Positions 47,037-56,164 of a stretch of DNA of 64,000 nt are shown one piece after another (the stretch's first letter is position 1; each line of letters starts with the position of its first letter). Position numbers and translations under genes: made by a program. This DNA is from Phytoactinopolyspora halotolerans (lineage in GTDB: Bacteria; Actinomycetota; Actinomycetes; Jiangellales; Jiangellaceae). The stretch lies in contig NZ_JAAGOA010000035.1 in assembly GCF_010550675.1 (NCBI RefSeq), positions 1-64,000 of the forward strand. The letters are read 5' to 3'. Under the pieces are notes generated by a model, which ran no database searches, was not told where the DNA came from, and was given only the letters and a program-made list of their open reading frames with translations.

Positions 47037-48007
47037 TGAGCACAGCCACCGGAGTGGCGGCCGCCGACGCGAATCGTCGCGCCGGCGGCCGCAGGCGCGG
47101 GCACAGTCGCGGGAACAGTCGCGGGCCGGTCGGCACGCGGCGCCGGGCGACGCTGGTCGCCTACCTGTTCGCGTTACCGTTCGTGCTGACGTTCAGCATC
47201 TTCATGCTGTTCCCACTGGTGTCGTCGCTGGCCCTGTCGTTCACCGACTTCACGAACCGGGACATCTCCAGCCCATTGGCGGTCGCCTTCGTCGGCGTCG
47301 ACCAGTACGCGGCACTGTTCGGCAACGATCAGTTCGTCCGCTCGATGCTCAACACGTTCTACTTTGTCGGCGTCGGCATACCGCTGACGATGATCGTCGC
47401 GCTCGCGCTCGCCGTCGCACTCAACAGCGGGATATCCCGTTTCCGCACTGCGTTCCGTCTCGGGTTCTTCGCGCCCGTCGTCACCAGCATCGTCGCGGTG
47501 GCCGTCGTCTGGCGGTTCATTCTGCAGCCCGACGGCCTGCTCAACACCGTCATCGGCTGGGCGGGGATCTCGGGCCCCGACTGGCTCAACGATCCGGCGT
47601 GGGCGATGCCGGCCATGATCCTGATGGCCGTCTGGCGGAACATGGGCACGCTCATGATCATCTTTTTGGCCGGCCTTCAACACGTCCCCCAGGACGTCCT
47701 GGAAGCGGCCCAAGTGGACGGAGCCTCGAGCCGGCAGCGCTTCTTCCGGGTCACCCTGCCGATCCTGCGCCCGACACTCCTCATCGGGGCCGTGCTGCTG
47801 TCGGTCGGCTATCTGCAGTTCTTCGAGGAGCCGTTCGTCATGACCGGAGGCGGTCCGCTCGACTCGACCTTGTCCATCAGCTACTTCACCTACAACCAGT
47901 TCGGCTTCGGCAACTACGGCCTGGCGTCCGCGGCTAGCTACATCCTGTTCGTCGCGATCGCGCTGCTGAGCATCGTCCAGTTCCGAGCCTTCCGATCGAA
48001 GGACTAG
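47036..48007 (+). CDS. Sugar ABC transporter permease (MalF-like)
   Basis: 323 residues. An unusual Arg/Gly-rich cytoplasmic start of about 40 residues (RRAGGRRRGHSRGNSRG) precedes six helices; EAA loop LEAAQVDGASSRQRFFRVTLP. Start overlaps the stop of the binding protein gene; the next permease follows 3 bases after its stop. No ATPase in the operon. Confidence 0.92.
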   Translation: MSTATGVAAADANRRAGGRRRGHSRGNSRGPVGTRRRATLVAYLFALPFVLTFSIFMLFPLVSSLALSFTDFTNRDISSPLAVAFVGVDQYAALFGNDQFVRSMLNTFYFVGVGIPLTMIVALALAVALNSGISRFRTAFRLGFFAPVVTSIVAVAVVWRFILQPDGLLNTVIGWAGISGPDWLNDPAWAMPAMILMAVWRNMGTLMIIFLAGLQHVPQDVLEAAQVDGASSRQRFFRVTLPILRPTLLIGAVLLSVGYLQFFEEPFVMTGGGPLDSTLSISYFTYNQFGFGNYGLASAASYILFVAIALLSIVQFRAFRSKD

Positions 48008-48010
48008 GCC

Positions 48011-48982
48011 GTGGCTGCTTCCCAGATCCGCGATACACGCGACGAACACCGCCCCGAAGACGGGCGGGACGAACCCAGCGGGCTGGGTTCGTCCGACGGC
48101 CCGACCGTACCCGACGGGCGAGGCCCACACGCCGCACGGAACATCCGGCGGCACGGGTCGCACCGGCCGTCTACCGGGCGCATACTGACCTACGCCCTCC
48201 TCATCGTGGCGCTTGTGGCGACATTCATGCCCTTCGCCTGGATGGTCCTCGGCTCGGTCAAGACACAGAGCGAGTTGCTCCGTCGGCCGCCGACCTGGTG
48301 GCCGGAATCGCCGACACCGGACAACTTCGCCGCGTGGTTCGTCGACCTCCAGATCGACCGTTTCTTCCTCAACAGCACCGTCGTGGCTGTGTTCACGGTC
48401 CTCGGCAACCTGCTGTTCTGCTCGATGGTCGGCTACGCGCTGGCCAAGATCGAGTTCGTCGGGAAGCGCGCACTGTTCGTGCTGGTCATGGTGACACTCA
48501 TGGTGCCGGGCGTGGTCACGTTCGTGCCGCTGTTCGTCGTGGTCAGCAAGCTCGGCATGGTCAGCACCTACCCGGCGCTGATCCTGCCGTTCCTGGCCAG
48601 CCCGCTCGGGGTTTTCCTGATGCGCCAGTTCATCATGGGCATACCTGACACGCTGATCGAGGCGGCTCGCATCGACGGCGCGGGCGAGATCCGTATCTTC
48701 GCCGGGATCGTGATGCCCCTGTGCGGAGCACCGCTCGCCACGCTGGCGATCCTGACCTTCCTCAGCTCCTGGAACAACTTCCTCTGGCCGCTCGTCGTCG
48801 CTCAGAACGAAGACATGTACACCCTGCCCGTCGCGCTCTCGCTGTATTCCACCGGCCAGAACGCGACGAACTACGGGATCCTGCTCGCCGGCTCGGTGCT
48901 GGTCATCACCCCAGTGCTGGTGCTGTTCGTGGCGCTGCAGCGCTACTTCGTCCAAGGAATCGCCATGACAGGAATCAAGTGA
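48011..48982 (+). CDS. Sugar ABC transporter permease (MalG-like)
   Basis: 323 residues from GTG. A polar N-terminus of about 55 residues, then six helices with EAA loop EAARIDGAGEIRIFAGIVMP. Four bases (GTGA) overlap the GH43 start. Forms the pore with the previous permease. Confidence 0.92.
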   Translation: MAASQIRDTRDEHRPEDGRDEPSGLGSSDGPTVPDGRGPHAARNIRRHGSHRPSTGRILTYALLIVALVATFMPFAWMVLGSVKTQSELLRRPPTWWPESPTPDNFAAWFVDLQIDRFFLNSTVVAVFTVLGNLLFCSMVGYALAKIEFVGKRALFVLVMVTLMVPGVVTFVPLFVVVSKLGMVSTYPALILPFLASPLGVFLMRQFIMGIPDTLIEAARIDGAGEIRIFAGIVMPLCGAPLATLAILTFLSSWNNFLWPLVVAQNEDMYTLPVALSLYSTGQNATNYGILLAGSVLVITPVLVLFVALQRYFVQGIAMTGIK

Positions 48983-50520
48983 CCGCTACTTCCGAAGGAA
49001 CCCATCCCATGCCGGCAGCGACTCACGCGGTCTCTGCTGATGTCCATCCGGTATCCGCTGAGACACATCCCGTCATCGCCGGTTTCCACCCTGATCCGAG
49101 CATCTGCCGGGCGGGTCACGACTACTACCTCGCGACGTCGTCGTTCGAATACTTCCCGGGTGTGCCACTGTTCCACAGCCGCGATCTCGTCAGCTGGGAG
49201 CTGATCGGCAACATCCTCGACCGGCCAAGCCAGTTTCCGCCCGGCGCCGGCGACAGCAGGGGCATCTACGCACCTACGCTGCGGCATCACGACGGCCGGT
49301 TCTGGCTCATCACGACGGACGTGTCACGCGGCCGGGGGCACATCATCGTGACGGCCGAGAACCCGCGCGGCCCGTGGTCGGATCCGGTATACGTCGACGG
49401 CTCGTCCGGCATCGACCCGGACATCGCCTGGGACGACACCGGGACCTGCTACCTGACCTGGTGCTCGAACGACCCCGCGACCACAGGCCTCGCCCAGGCC
49501 GCCGTCGACCCCGAGAAGGGAATCCTGCTGGAAGAACCCCGCCTCGTCTGGACGGGCACCGGCCTGGCATGGCCGGAGGCGCCTCATCTGTACGCCGTGA
49601 ACGGCTGGTGGTATCTGGTCATCGCCGAGGGCGGCACCGAGCGGGGGCATTGCGTATCGGTGGCCCGGTCGCGCAGCGTGACCGGGCCGTTCGAGGGCGC
49701 TGAGCACAATCCCGTCTTCAGCCACCGCAGCACCCGGCATCCCGTGCAGAACGTCGGTCACGCGGATCTGGTGCAGCGTCCGGACGGTGAGTGGGCAGCC
49801 GTCTACCTCGGCACGCGACCACGCGGCACGACGCCGCACTTTCACGTCAACGGACGGGAGACCTTCCTCTCCGGCGTCGACTGGGTGGATGGATGGCCCG
49901 CGTTCGACGAATCCCGGTTCGAGCTGCCCGCGCCGGACCACTCCTTCGTCGAGCACTTCCCCGCTGCGCGTCTGCATCCACGCTGGGTCTCGCCCAGCGC
50001 CGTCCCGGAGGCGATCACCGCGCCCGACCACGGTCAGGGCATCTGTCTGCGAGCCGCTTCGGACGGCGACGACGAGCCGGGCATGCTCGCCTTCCGTGTG
50101 CTCGACCACGTATGGTCGGCCACGGCCCGGGTGCGGCTGGACGCCGGCTCGTTCCGCCTGGCGCTGCGGCTGGACAGCCGACATTGGTGCGCGATCGACG
50201 CGACCCCGGACACGATCCGTGCCGTGTTGTGCATCGGTGGGCTGGAGACCCAGCTGGCCACGGCCAAACCCGACGACGGAGACAGTCCCGACGACGGCAC
50301 GGTCACGCTGAGCATCGAGGCACGTCGGCCGTCGTCCGAAGGACCCGATGACGTGGCGCTCGGCTTCGAGTCGAGGGAGGGGTACCGCACGCTGGCGACG
50401 TTCGACGGCAGATACCTCTCCACCGAGGTCGCCGGCGGGTTCACCGGGCGCGTCATCGGACTGCAGGCGCTCCGCGGCACACCCACGGTGCAGAAGGTCA
50501 CGTACACGAGCGGACCCTGA
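48979..50520 (+). CDS. GH43 family beta-xylosidase/alpha-arabinofuranosidase (cytoplasmic)
   Basis: 513 residues from GTG coupled by GTGA overlap to the permease; an ATG ten codons inside is an alternative. The five-bladed propeller begins with GFHPDPSICRAG (catalytic base Asp39), a transition-state aspartate in GIDPDIAWDD and the acid glutamate in WPEAPHLYAV. About 330-513 is the GH43 C-terminal beta-sandwich. No signal peptide, so it cleaves imported oligosaccharides. Odd start: a His-Pro/Val-Ser repeat (residues ~8-31, THPMPAATHAVSADVHP) of unknown purpose. Confidence 0.88.
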   Translation: MTATSEGTHPMPAATHAVSADVHPVSAETHPVIAGFHPDPSICRAGHDYYLATSSFEYFPGVPLFHSRDLVSWELIGNILDRPSQFPPGAGDSRGIYAPTLRHHDGRFWLITTDVSRGRGHIIVTAENPRGPWSDPVYVDGSSGIDPDIAWDDTGTCYLTWCSNDPATTGLAQAAVDPEKGILLEEPRLVWTGTGLAWPEAPHLYAVNGWWYLVIAEGGTERGHCVSVARSRSVTGPFEGAEHNPVFSHRSTRHPVQNVGHADLVQRPDGEWAAVYLGTRPRGTTPHFHVNGRETFLSGVDWVDGWPAFDESRFELPAPDHSFVEHFPAARLHPRWVSPSAVPEAITAPDHGQGICLRAASDGDDEPGMLAFRVLDHVWSATARVRLDAGSFRLALRLDSRHWCAIDATPDTIRAVLCIGGLETQLATAKPDDGDSPDDGTVTLSIEARRPSSEGPDDVALGFESREGYRTLATFDGRYLSTEVAGGFTGRVIGLQALRGTPTVQKVTYTSGP

Positions 50521-50558
50521 CACCGGCGAGGGCGAACTATCGAAGGTGGCGGCTGAGG

Positions 50559-51668
50559 TCAGGGGACGCGGTGCAGCCACTCCTCGGTGCCGAACTTGGT
50601 CGCCACCCGGTCCCGGGCCAGCGCCAGCGTCCGCTCGTCCAGTGCCTCCTGGGCGAGCCCGTATCGGGACCGGAACGTGCTCACCATGCGGTCGATGACG
50701 TCCGCCCGGGCCAGGCCGGTCTGGCTGCGCAGCGGATCGACCCGTTTGACCGCGCTCTTGGTGCCCTTGTCGGACAGCTTCTCCCGCCCGATGCGCAACA
50801 CTTCCAGCATCTTCGCCGCGTCGATGTCGTACGCCATGGTGGTGTGGTGCAGCACGACGCCGCCGGCCAGCCGTTTCTGCGCCGCGCCGGCGATCTTCCC
50901 GGCCGGCGAGGTGATGTCGTTGATCGGCTGGTAGGTCGCCTCGATCCCGAGCTCGTTCAGCGCACCCACCACCCAGTCGTCGAGGAAAGCGTAGGAATCG
51001 ATGAACGACAGCCCGGACACCAACGACTCCGGCACGTACAGCGAGTACGTGATGGTGTTGCCCGGCTCGACGAACATCGCGCCGCCGCCGCTGATCCGGC
51101 GCACCACGCTCACGTCGTGCTTGGCGGCACCGTCCAGGTCGACCTCGTTGCGCACCGACTGGAAGCTGCCGATGATGACGGCGTTCGACGCCCACTCCCA
51201 CACCCGCAGCGTCGGCGGCCGCTCCCCCGCACCCACCTGTTCGGCCAGCACCTCGTCCAGCGCCATCTGGGTGGCGGGATCGCGTGGCTCGTCGTGCAGG
51301 AAATGCCACTCGTGATCGGTCCAGGTGGTCGCACCGGTCACCGCACGACGCACCGCGACGGCTACCGCGTCGGCCGAGAAGCCCAGCGTCACCGCACCGT
51401 CCAGCACCGCCTGCACCCTGGCCGAGAGTTGCGCCGCCGGCGCGGCGACCGAGACACCGGCCAGCGCCGTGTTGATCCGCTCCAGCGCGTCGTCGGGCTC
51501 GAGAAAGAAGTCACCGCTGATGGTGGCCTTCTCGATGACGTCCCCGTTCAGCACGAGGTCAGCCACCACGAGTTTGCCGCCCGGCACCTTGTATTCACCA
51601 TGCACATCCGATCCAACCGCCGCCCGGGCGGCACTGTTCCAGCGCGCGCTGTGATCTACAGCGCTCAC
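50559..51668 (-). CDS. Lipoate-protein ligase with accessory domain at the N-terminus
   Basis: 369 residues from GTG (overlap GTGA with the following gene). About 1-85 resemble the LplA accessory (C-terminal) domain, placed first here (GGKLVVADLVLNGDVIEKAT; FFLEPDDALERIN). The ligase core follows: PTLRVWEWASNAVIIGSFQS, VVRRISGGGAMFVEPGN (RRxSGGG lipoate loop) and LAGGVVLHHTTMAYDID with the lysine loop GKIAGAAQKR. Attaches lipoate to E2 and H proteins. Co-transcribed downstream of the flavin oxidoreductase. Confidence 0.88.
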   Translation of the reverse strand: MSAVDHSARWNSAARAAVGSDVHGEYKVPGGKLVVADLVLNGDVIEKATISGDFFLEPDDALERINTALAGVSVAAPAAQLSARVQAVLDGAVTLGFSADAVAVAVRRAVTGATTWTDHEWHFLHDEPRDPATQMALDEVLAEQVGAGERPPTLRVWEWASNAVIIGSFQSVRNEVDLDGAAKHDVSVVRRISGGGAMFVEPGNTITYSLYVPESLVSGLSFIDSYAFLDDWVVGALNELGIEATYQPINDITSPAGKIAGAAQKRLAGGVVLHHTTMAYDIDAAKMLEVLRIGREKLSDKGTKSAVKRVDPLRSQTGLARADVIDRMVSTFRSRYGLAQEALDERTLALARDRVATKFGTEEWLHRVP

Positions 51669-52726
51669 CGCCCGGAGGCGAAGGCTCGGGCCAAATCACG
51701 GGTCAGTTCGCCGGCCGCCATCTCACGGGTACAGGGTGCGTTCTGCCCGGCCCACAGCGGCGAGAAATCGGCGCTGCCGTTCCGTTCCGCCACCGCTCGC
51801 AACGGCGCCACGGCCGCCGTCGCCAGCGGGAACTCCGGGGTGTCGGTACGTAGCGGCCCGAGCTCGCGGATGGCTCGGTTCACGATCCCTCGTGCGGGTC
51901 GCCCGGTGAACACATTGGCGAGCGCCGTGTGCCGTGCGTCGTCGCCGGCCAGCGCCTGCCGATGAAGGTCGCCGATGGTCGACTCGGGACAGCGCAGGTA
52001 GGCCGTGCCGACCTGAACGCCCGCCGCGCCCAGCGCCAACGCGGCAGCCACGCCCGCCGCATCCGCGATCCCACCGGCGGCGATCACGGGCACCTGCACG
52101 GCACGGACGATCTGCGGCACCAGCGCCATCGTTCCGACCTGCGTGGTGACGTCGTCGGACAGGAACATGCCACGGTGCCCTCCGGCCTCGAGCCCCTGGG
52201 CGATGATCGCGTCCACGCCGCGTTCCTCCAGCCACCGCGCCTCCTCGACAGTGGTCGCCGAGGCGAGCACCCGTGCCCCGGTCGCCTTGACCCGCGCCAG
52301 CAGATCCGTCGACGGCAGCCCGAAGTGAAAGCTGACGATTTCAGGCTGGGCTTCGGCGACGACGTCCGCGGCAGCATGATCGAAGGGTGCGCGGACCGGT
52401 CCGGGAACGGTCTGTTCGGGGTCGATTCCCAGCTCGTCGTAGTACGGTGCCAGAACCGCCCGCCAGTGCGCCTCGCGCTCGACATCCGGGATCGGCATGG
52501 CGTGGCAGAAGAAGTTGAGGTTGACCGGACCGTCGCTCCGGGAGCGGAACGCCTCCACTTCGGCTCGGATCCCGGGCGGCGTGAGCATCGCACAGGGCAG
52601 CGAGCCGAGACCGCCCGCGTTGGAGACTGCCGCCGCCAGCTCGGAATCCTGCGCACCTGCCATGGGCGCCTGAATGATCGGCAGCTCGATCCCGAGCACG
52701 TCCGAGAGCGGCCTGTCTGTCTCCAC
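51665..52726 (-). CDS. Nitronate monooxygenase-like FMN enzyme (NMO/FabK family)
   Basis: 353 residues. TIM-barrel FMN enzyme: LGIELPIIQAPMAGAQ at the start, SFHFGLPSTDLLARVKATG, VDAIIAQGLEAGGHRGMF (FMN-phosphate loop) and VPVIAAGGIADAAGV. Detoxifies nitronates or reduces enoyl groups; which is not clear. First gene before lplA, the four-base overlap suggests one operon. Confidence 0.88.
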   Translation of the reverse strand: METDRPLSDVLGIELPIIQAPMAGAQDSELAAAVSNAGGLGSLPCAMLTPPGIRAEVEAFRSRSDGPVNLNFFCHAMPIPDVEREAHWRAVLAPYYDELGIDPEQTVPGPVRAPFDHAAADVVAEAQPEIVSFHFGLPSTDLLARVKATGARVLASATTVEEARWLEERGVDAIIAQGLEAGGHRGMFLSDDVTTQVGTMALVPQIVRAVQVPVIAAGGIADAAGVAAALALGAAGVQVGTAYLRCPESTIGDLHRQALAGDDARHTALANVFTGRPARGIVNRAIRELGPLRTDTPEFPLATAAVAPLRAVAERNGSADFSPLWAGQNAPCTREMAAGELTRDLARAFASGR

Positions 52727-52748
52727 TCCAACACCATAATGGCCCTCT

Positions 52749-52802
52749 CATGATCATCAACGGCTAGCCGCGTTATCGCCGGTCTAGCCGTTGATGATCA
52801 TG
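52749..52802 (-). terminator. Perfect 19-base hairpin after the glucanase gene
   Basis: CATGATCATCAACGGCTAG (52749-52767) and CTAGCCGTTGATGATCATG (52784-52802) with a 16-base loop; 14 bases beyond the stop of the glucanase gene. Shares the ATGATCATC core with hairpins at 38371 and 62852. Confidence 0.75.
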
Positions 52803-52816
52803 GGGAGGGGATGGAG

Positions 52817-55800
52817 CTATTCGTTGATGATGAGCTCGAACGTGGACGTCGTGTTCTTGATGTCCTGATGGTTGTTGCTCATCTGCAGGTTGGTGAAGAC
52901 AGCAGAGCCCACCGCCGGCCCCTGCCCCTGCTCGGGCATCTCGTTCACCCAGATGCCGAATCCGGACTTGGCGTCGAACGCATCACCGCTCTTCTGCGCC
53001 CCGGTGATGGTGACGTCGGTGAACACCGTGTCCGTGACCGGATTCAGCGGCTGACCGCCCTGATAGCCGGTCTGGAACATGATCCCGGAGTACGTCGGGT
53101 CGATGATGTCCAGGTTGTTCACCCGGATGCCCTGGAACTCCTTCGACGCCGAGAAGATCCACATCCCCGGGAACGTCTGGTTGCCCCAGAAGTGCCCGCC
53201 GGCCCGTACGATCGAGATGTCCTCGAACCGGGTGGGCGGATCGGCGCCGAACCCGTCCATCGGAATGCCGAAGTCCAGCGAGCTGATGGTGATGCCCGAA
53301 TACACCAGCGTGTCCGCGACGTAGATGTTGCGGAACGTGTTGCCGTACCCGCCGTAGACGGCCACGCCGGCCGCGCGCCAGGTCAGGATGGAGGTCAGGT
53401 TCTCGTAGACGTTCCCGGTCTGGTCGCCGCCGCCTGCGTCGGTCGCCGCGAACAGCGCGAAGCTGTCATCCCCGGACGCCCGCGACTCGATATTGCTGAC
53501 CAGGTTGTTCGAGCTGCCGTTGGTCATGTTGAGCGCGTCGGCGAACAGGTTGCGGGTGCGCGAGTTGGTGATGGTCATGTTGTCGGTGTTGGAACCCCAG
53601 TACATGCACACCATGTGTTCGACCCAGATGTCGTCGATGGTGATGTCCGAGACGTTCTGGAAGTCGAACACCTTACCCGGACCGTCGATGCGACTCGTGT
53701 AGTTGCCGAAGTAGGCGAACCCGGAGAACGTCGAACCGTTCACCGACGGGTCGACCCGGAAGCCCACGTCCGTGTTGTTCTGCGACGCCGGCGCGTGGAA
53801 GCGGGTGAACCACGGCCCGGCTCCGATGATCTCCACCGGTCTGCCGTATACCTGGAACTTCTGCGCCGTCTGGTAGTCGCCGGGCGGGAGGTAGACGCCC
53901 AGCAGCTCACCCGACGTGTCCATCCGGAACCGGTCCAGCGCGCTCTGCACGTCCTGATGGCCGAATCCGTCCGGCTCGATGTACCGGCTCGGGTCCGGGT
54001 TGGCGATGACCTCGGCCTGCTCCAGGCTGATGAAGTCGATCGCGTACCAGGACGCCCCGTTGCCGGCGTCCTTCTGCAGCCGGATGGTACTGCCGGCCGG
54101 GACGGCCCGATCCAGCATCACGTTCGCCTCGTCGTAGATGTGCCGCGGCGGACCCGCCGACGGAGAGTTCACCGGGCTGGCCTCGTCGCCGTAAAGCCAG
54201 GCGAACTTCGAGGTCAGCGTGATCGGCATGAGGAACTCGCCGTCCACATACACGTTCAGCGTCTCGGTGATCCCGCCACCGCCGGGCGCGTCCGGAATGG
54301 AGAACCGGGTGACCAGGGTGTTGGTGCTGGCCCGCGTGGTGAACTCGACGTACTCGCCGGTGCCGTCCAGGGTCACCGCGCGCCGGCCGGACGCCTCACC
54401 GGCGGGGTCGCCGATGGTCCGGTTCGGCCCCACCACCTGTGCTCCTCCACCGACGACGCCGTCCTCCGCCTCGTACATGTCGTACGGCATGCTGGCGCCA
54501 CGGCCGTCACCGCCCACGAACAGGGATCGCGAAGTGGTGTTGTTGCCCTGCTTCTCCTCCAGCTCGTTCGCGTCCGGCTCCAGTTCGACCTCCACCGAGT
54601 ATCTCCCGTCGGTCGCGGTCCAGGTTCCGAGCTCGATCGGGTCGGTGGTCGCGCCGGCCGCGATGCTGCCGGAATGGCTCCCGGACAGGGTCCGGACGGG
54701 TTCGCCGGTCGCGCCGTCGGTCACGGTCAGGCCGATACCATGCGCGCCCTCGGCCGTCGCGATGTTGCCCTGGTTGCGGATCGCCACCGAGAACGTCACG
54801 TCGTCACCGGCACGCGGCGTGCTGGGCGACCAGGTGACGGCAGACGCGACCAGATCCGACGTCTCCTCCTCCGGCACCGGCGTGCCATAGACCTCGAATT
54901 CAGCCACCTGTCCGTTGGGCGCGCCGCTGTTCGCGGTGAACTGCAGGCGCAACTCCGCCACGGTTGCGGAGACCGGAATGGTCACGGCGTTGCCGGTGGC
55001 AGGGTCGAACGCGTAGGTGTCCGACTCGACGACGGTGCTGAACGACGACGCACCCTGCTCGCGACCGAGCACCTGCAACGTCTGGGTGCGCGCGGCCCAC
55101 ACGTCGTCCGGGTTCAACTTCAGCACGACGGCGGTCACGTCCGCGTCCATGCCGAGATCGACGGTCAGCGTGCTCGGGTACGCACCCGGAGCGCCCTCCC
55201 AGTAGGTGGTGCGGTCGCCGTCGTTGGCGTTCGATGCGACGTAGGTGTGCACCGTCGACGACGCGCTGATCGGCTGCCCAGCGGCCAGTTCGGTGCCGTC
55301 GGGTGGATCCGGATCAGGGTCGGGATCGGGGTCGGGGTCCGGGTCGGGGCCGCCCCCGCCGGGGCCGTAAACCTCCAGTTCGGAGAGCTGGCCCGCCGGC
55401 CAGACCGTATTGCCGGTGAATCGGACCCGCACGTAGCGGGCTTCGGTCGACTCGAACGAGAGCTCCACGGAGTTCTGTCCGCCCGGGTCGAAGACGTGGT
55501 CGGCGGAGCCCACGATGGTGGAGAAGGACGAGCCGTCGGTGCTGCCCTGGATCTCCAGGGTCTGGGTCCGGGTCTCCCAGCCCGACGCCGGGAGTTTCAG
55601 CACCACCGTGTCGACGTCCGTCGAAGCGCCGAGGTCGACCTGGATCCACTGCGGGAACGCGTGGTTGGCGCTCTCCCAGTAGGTGCTCTGGTCGCCGTCG
55701 GCGGCGTTGGCGGCGACGTAGACATCGGTGTGGCTGCTCGCCGTCATCGGCCTGCCTGCGGCCAGGTTGGCCTGATCGGCTGCCGTTCCCGGCACGACCA

Positions 55801-55909
55801 GGGCGGCGACGAGGACGAGGAGTGCGGACAGGGCAGTGCCGAGTATGCGTCCGAGGACACGTGAACGACGGCGCGGATGGGCAGGGTCGGGCGGTCTCGA
55901 CAGCGACAT
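52817..55909 (-). CDS. Secreted multi-domain beta-helix glucanase, GH87/mycodextranase-like
   Basis: 1030 residues from ATG (GGAGGG 8 bases upstream). Signal peptide about 1-45; two F5/8-type (CBM32) discoidin domains (about 50-190 and 210-345) joined by a Pro-Asp repeat linker (PDPDPDPDPDPDPDPP); a CARDB-like domain (about 350-470); a CBM35-like module (MYEAEDGVVGGGAQVVG); then a right-handed beta-helix to the end with YWGSNTDNMTITNSRTRNLF and ADALNMTNGSSNNL. This domain order is that of bacterial alpha-1,3-glucanases (mycodextranases). GH87 call is moderate; the locus (GH13 alpha-glucosidase) supports an alpha-glucan substrate. Confidence 0.75.
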   Translation of the reverse strand: MSLSRPPDPAHPRRRSRVLGRILGTALSALLVLVAALVVPGTAADQANLAAGRPMTASSHTDVYVAANAADGDQSTYWESANHAFPQWIQVDLGASTDVDTVVLKLPASGWETRTQTLEIQGSTDGSSFSTIVGSADHVFDPGGQNSVELSFESTEARYVRVRFTGNTVWPAGQLSELEVYGPGGGGPDPDPDPDPDPDPDPPDGTELAAGQPISASSTVHTYVASNANDGDRTTYWEGAPGAYPSTLTVDLGMDADVTAVVLKLNPDDVWAARTQTLQVLGREQGASSFSTVVESDTYAFDPATGNAVTIPVSATVAELRLQFTANSGAPNGQVAEFEVYGTPVPEEETSDLVASAVTWSPSTPRAGDDVTFSVAIRNQGNIATAEGAHGIGLTVTDGATGEPVRTLSGSHSGSIAAGATTDPIELGTWTATDGRYSVEVELEPDANELEEKQGNNTTSRSLFVGGDGRGASMPYDMYEAEDGVVGGGAQVVGPNRTIGDPAGEASGRRAVTLDGTGEYVEFTTRASTNTLVTRFSIPDAPGGGGITETLNVYVDGEFLMPITLTSKFAWLYGDEASPVNSPSAGPPRHIYDEANVMLDRAVPAGSTIRLQKDAGNGASWYAIDFISLEQAEVIANPDPSRYIEPDGFGHQDVQSALDRFRMDTSGELLGVYLPPGDYQTAQKFQVYGRPVEIIGAGPWFTRFHAPASQNNTDVGFRVDPSVNGSTFSGFAYFGNYTSRIDGPGKVFDFQNVSDITIDDIWVEHMVCMYWGSNTDNMTITNSRTRNLFADALNMTNGSSNNLVSNIESRASGDDSFALFAATDAGGGDQTGNVYENLTSILTWRAAGVAVYGGYGNTFRNIYVADTLVYSGITISSLDFGIPMDGFGADPPTRFEDISIVRAGGHFWGNQTFPGMWIFSASKEFQGIRVNNLDIIDPTYSGIMFQTGYQGGQPLNPVTDTVFTDVTITGAQKSGDAFDAKSGFGIWVNEMPEQGQGPAVGSAVFTNLQMSNNHQDIKNTTSTFELIINE

Positions 55910-56006
55910 GACAGGTACCCTCCGGGACGGACGGGGAACTGGTGCAGGATTCTGCCGGCGTCTTGCGGGCCGTGATGCCCGCACTTGGTGATGATCTGTA
56001 CAGATC

Positions 56007-56053
56007 TTGCGTAATGTTGCCGAGATATTACAGACGCCTTTGGGAGGAGTCAA
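56007..56053 (-). promoter_or_regulatory. Promoter and LacI-type operator for the glucanase gene
   Basis: Minus strand: -35 TTGACT (56053-56048), 17-base spacer, -10 TAATAT (56030-56025), near-consensus. The site TTGCGTAA (56007-56014) falls just downstream of the expected start, a typical repression position. Leader of about 110 bases to the ATG. Confidence 0.7.
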
Positions 56054-56135
56054 TGCTCCATGGCGACGGCCCGGATAAAGGGCCACCTAGTCGGCGTCAT
56101 GTATAGGTTCCACCGACCCGCCGGCCTGAAAGAAC

Positions 56136-56143
56136 TTGCGTAG
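56136..56143 (+). promoter_or_regulatory. LacI-type half-site before the regulator gene
   Basis: TTGCGTAG, matching TTGCGTAA and TTGCGCAA elsewhere in the locus, 22 bases before the LacI start. Suggests autoregulation. Confidence 0.4.
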
Positions 56144-56164
56144 AGATGCCGTATGGTTGCAGTC

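Noticed and set aside
49324-51309. 661-codon minus-strand frame over GH43
   Set aside because: Shadow of the GH43 and lipoate ligase genes, Gly/Arg-rich.
55300-55370. GC-rich Gly/Asp-coding repeat as regulatory repeat
   Set aside because: It encodes the Pro-Asp linker of the glucanase, a normal interdomain spacer.
52811-55864. 1017-codon plus-strand frame over the glucanase gene
   Set aside because: Antisense shadow in a GC-rich gene: Arg/Val/Asp-rich, no domain, while the other strand has clear signal peptide and domains.
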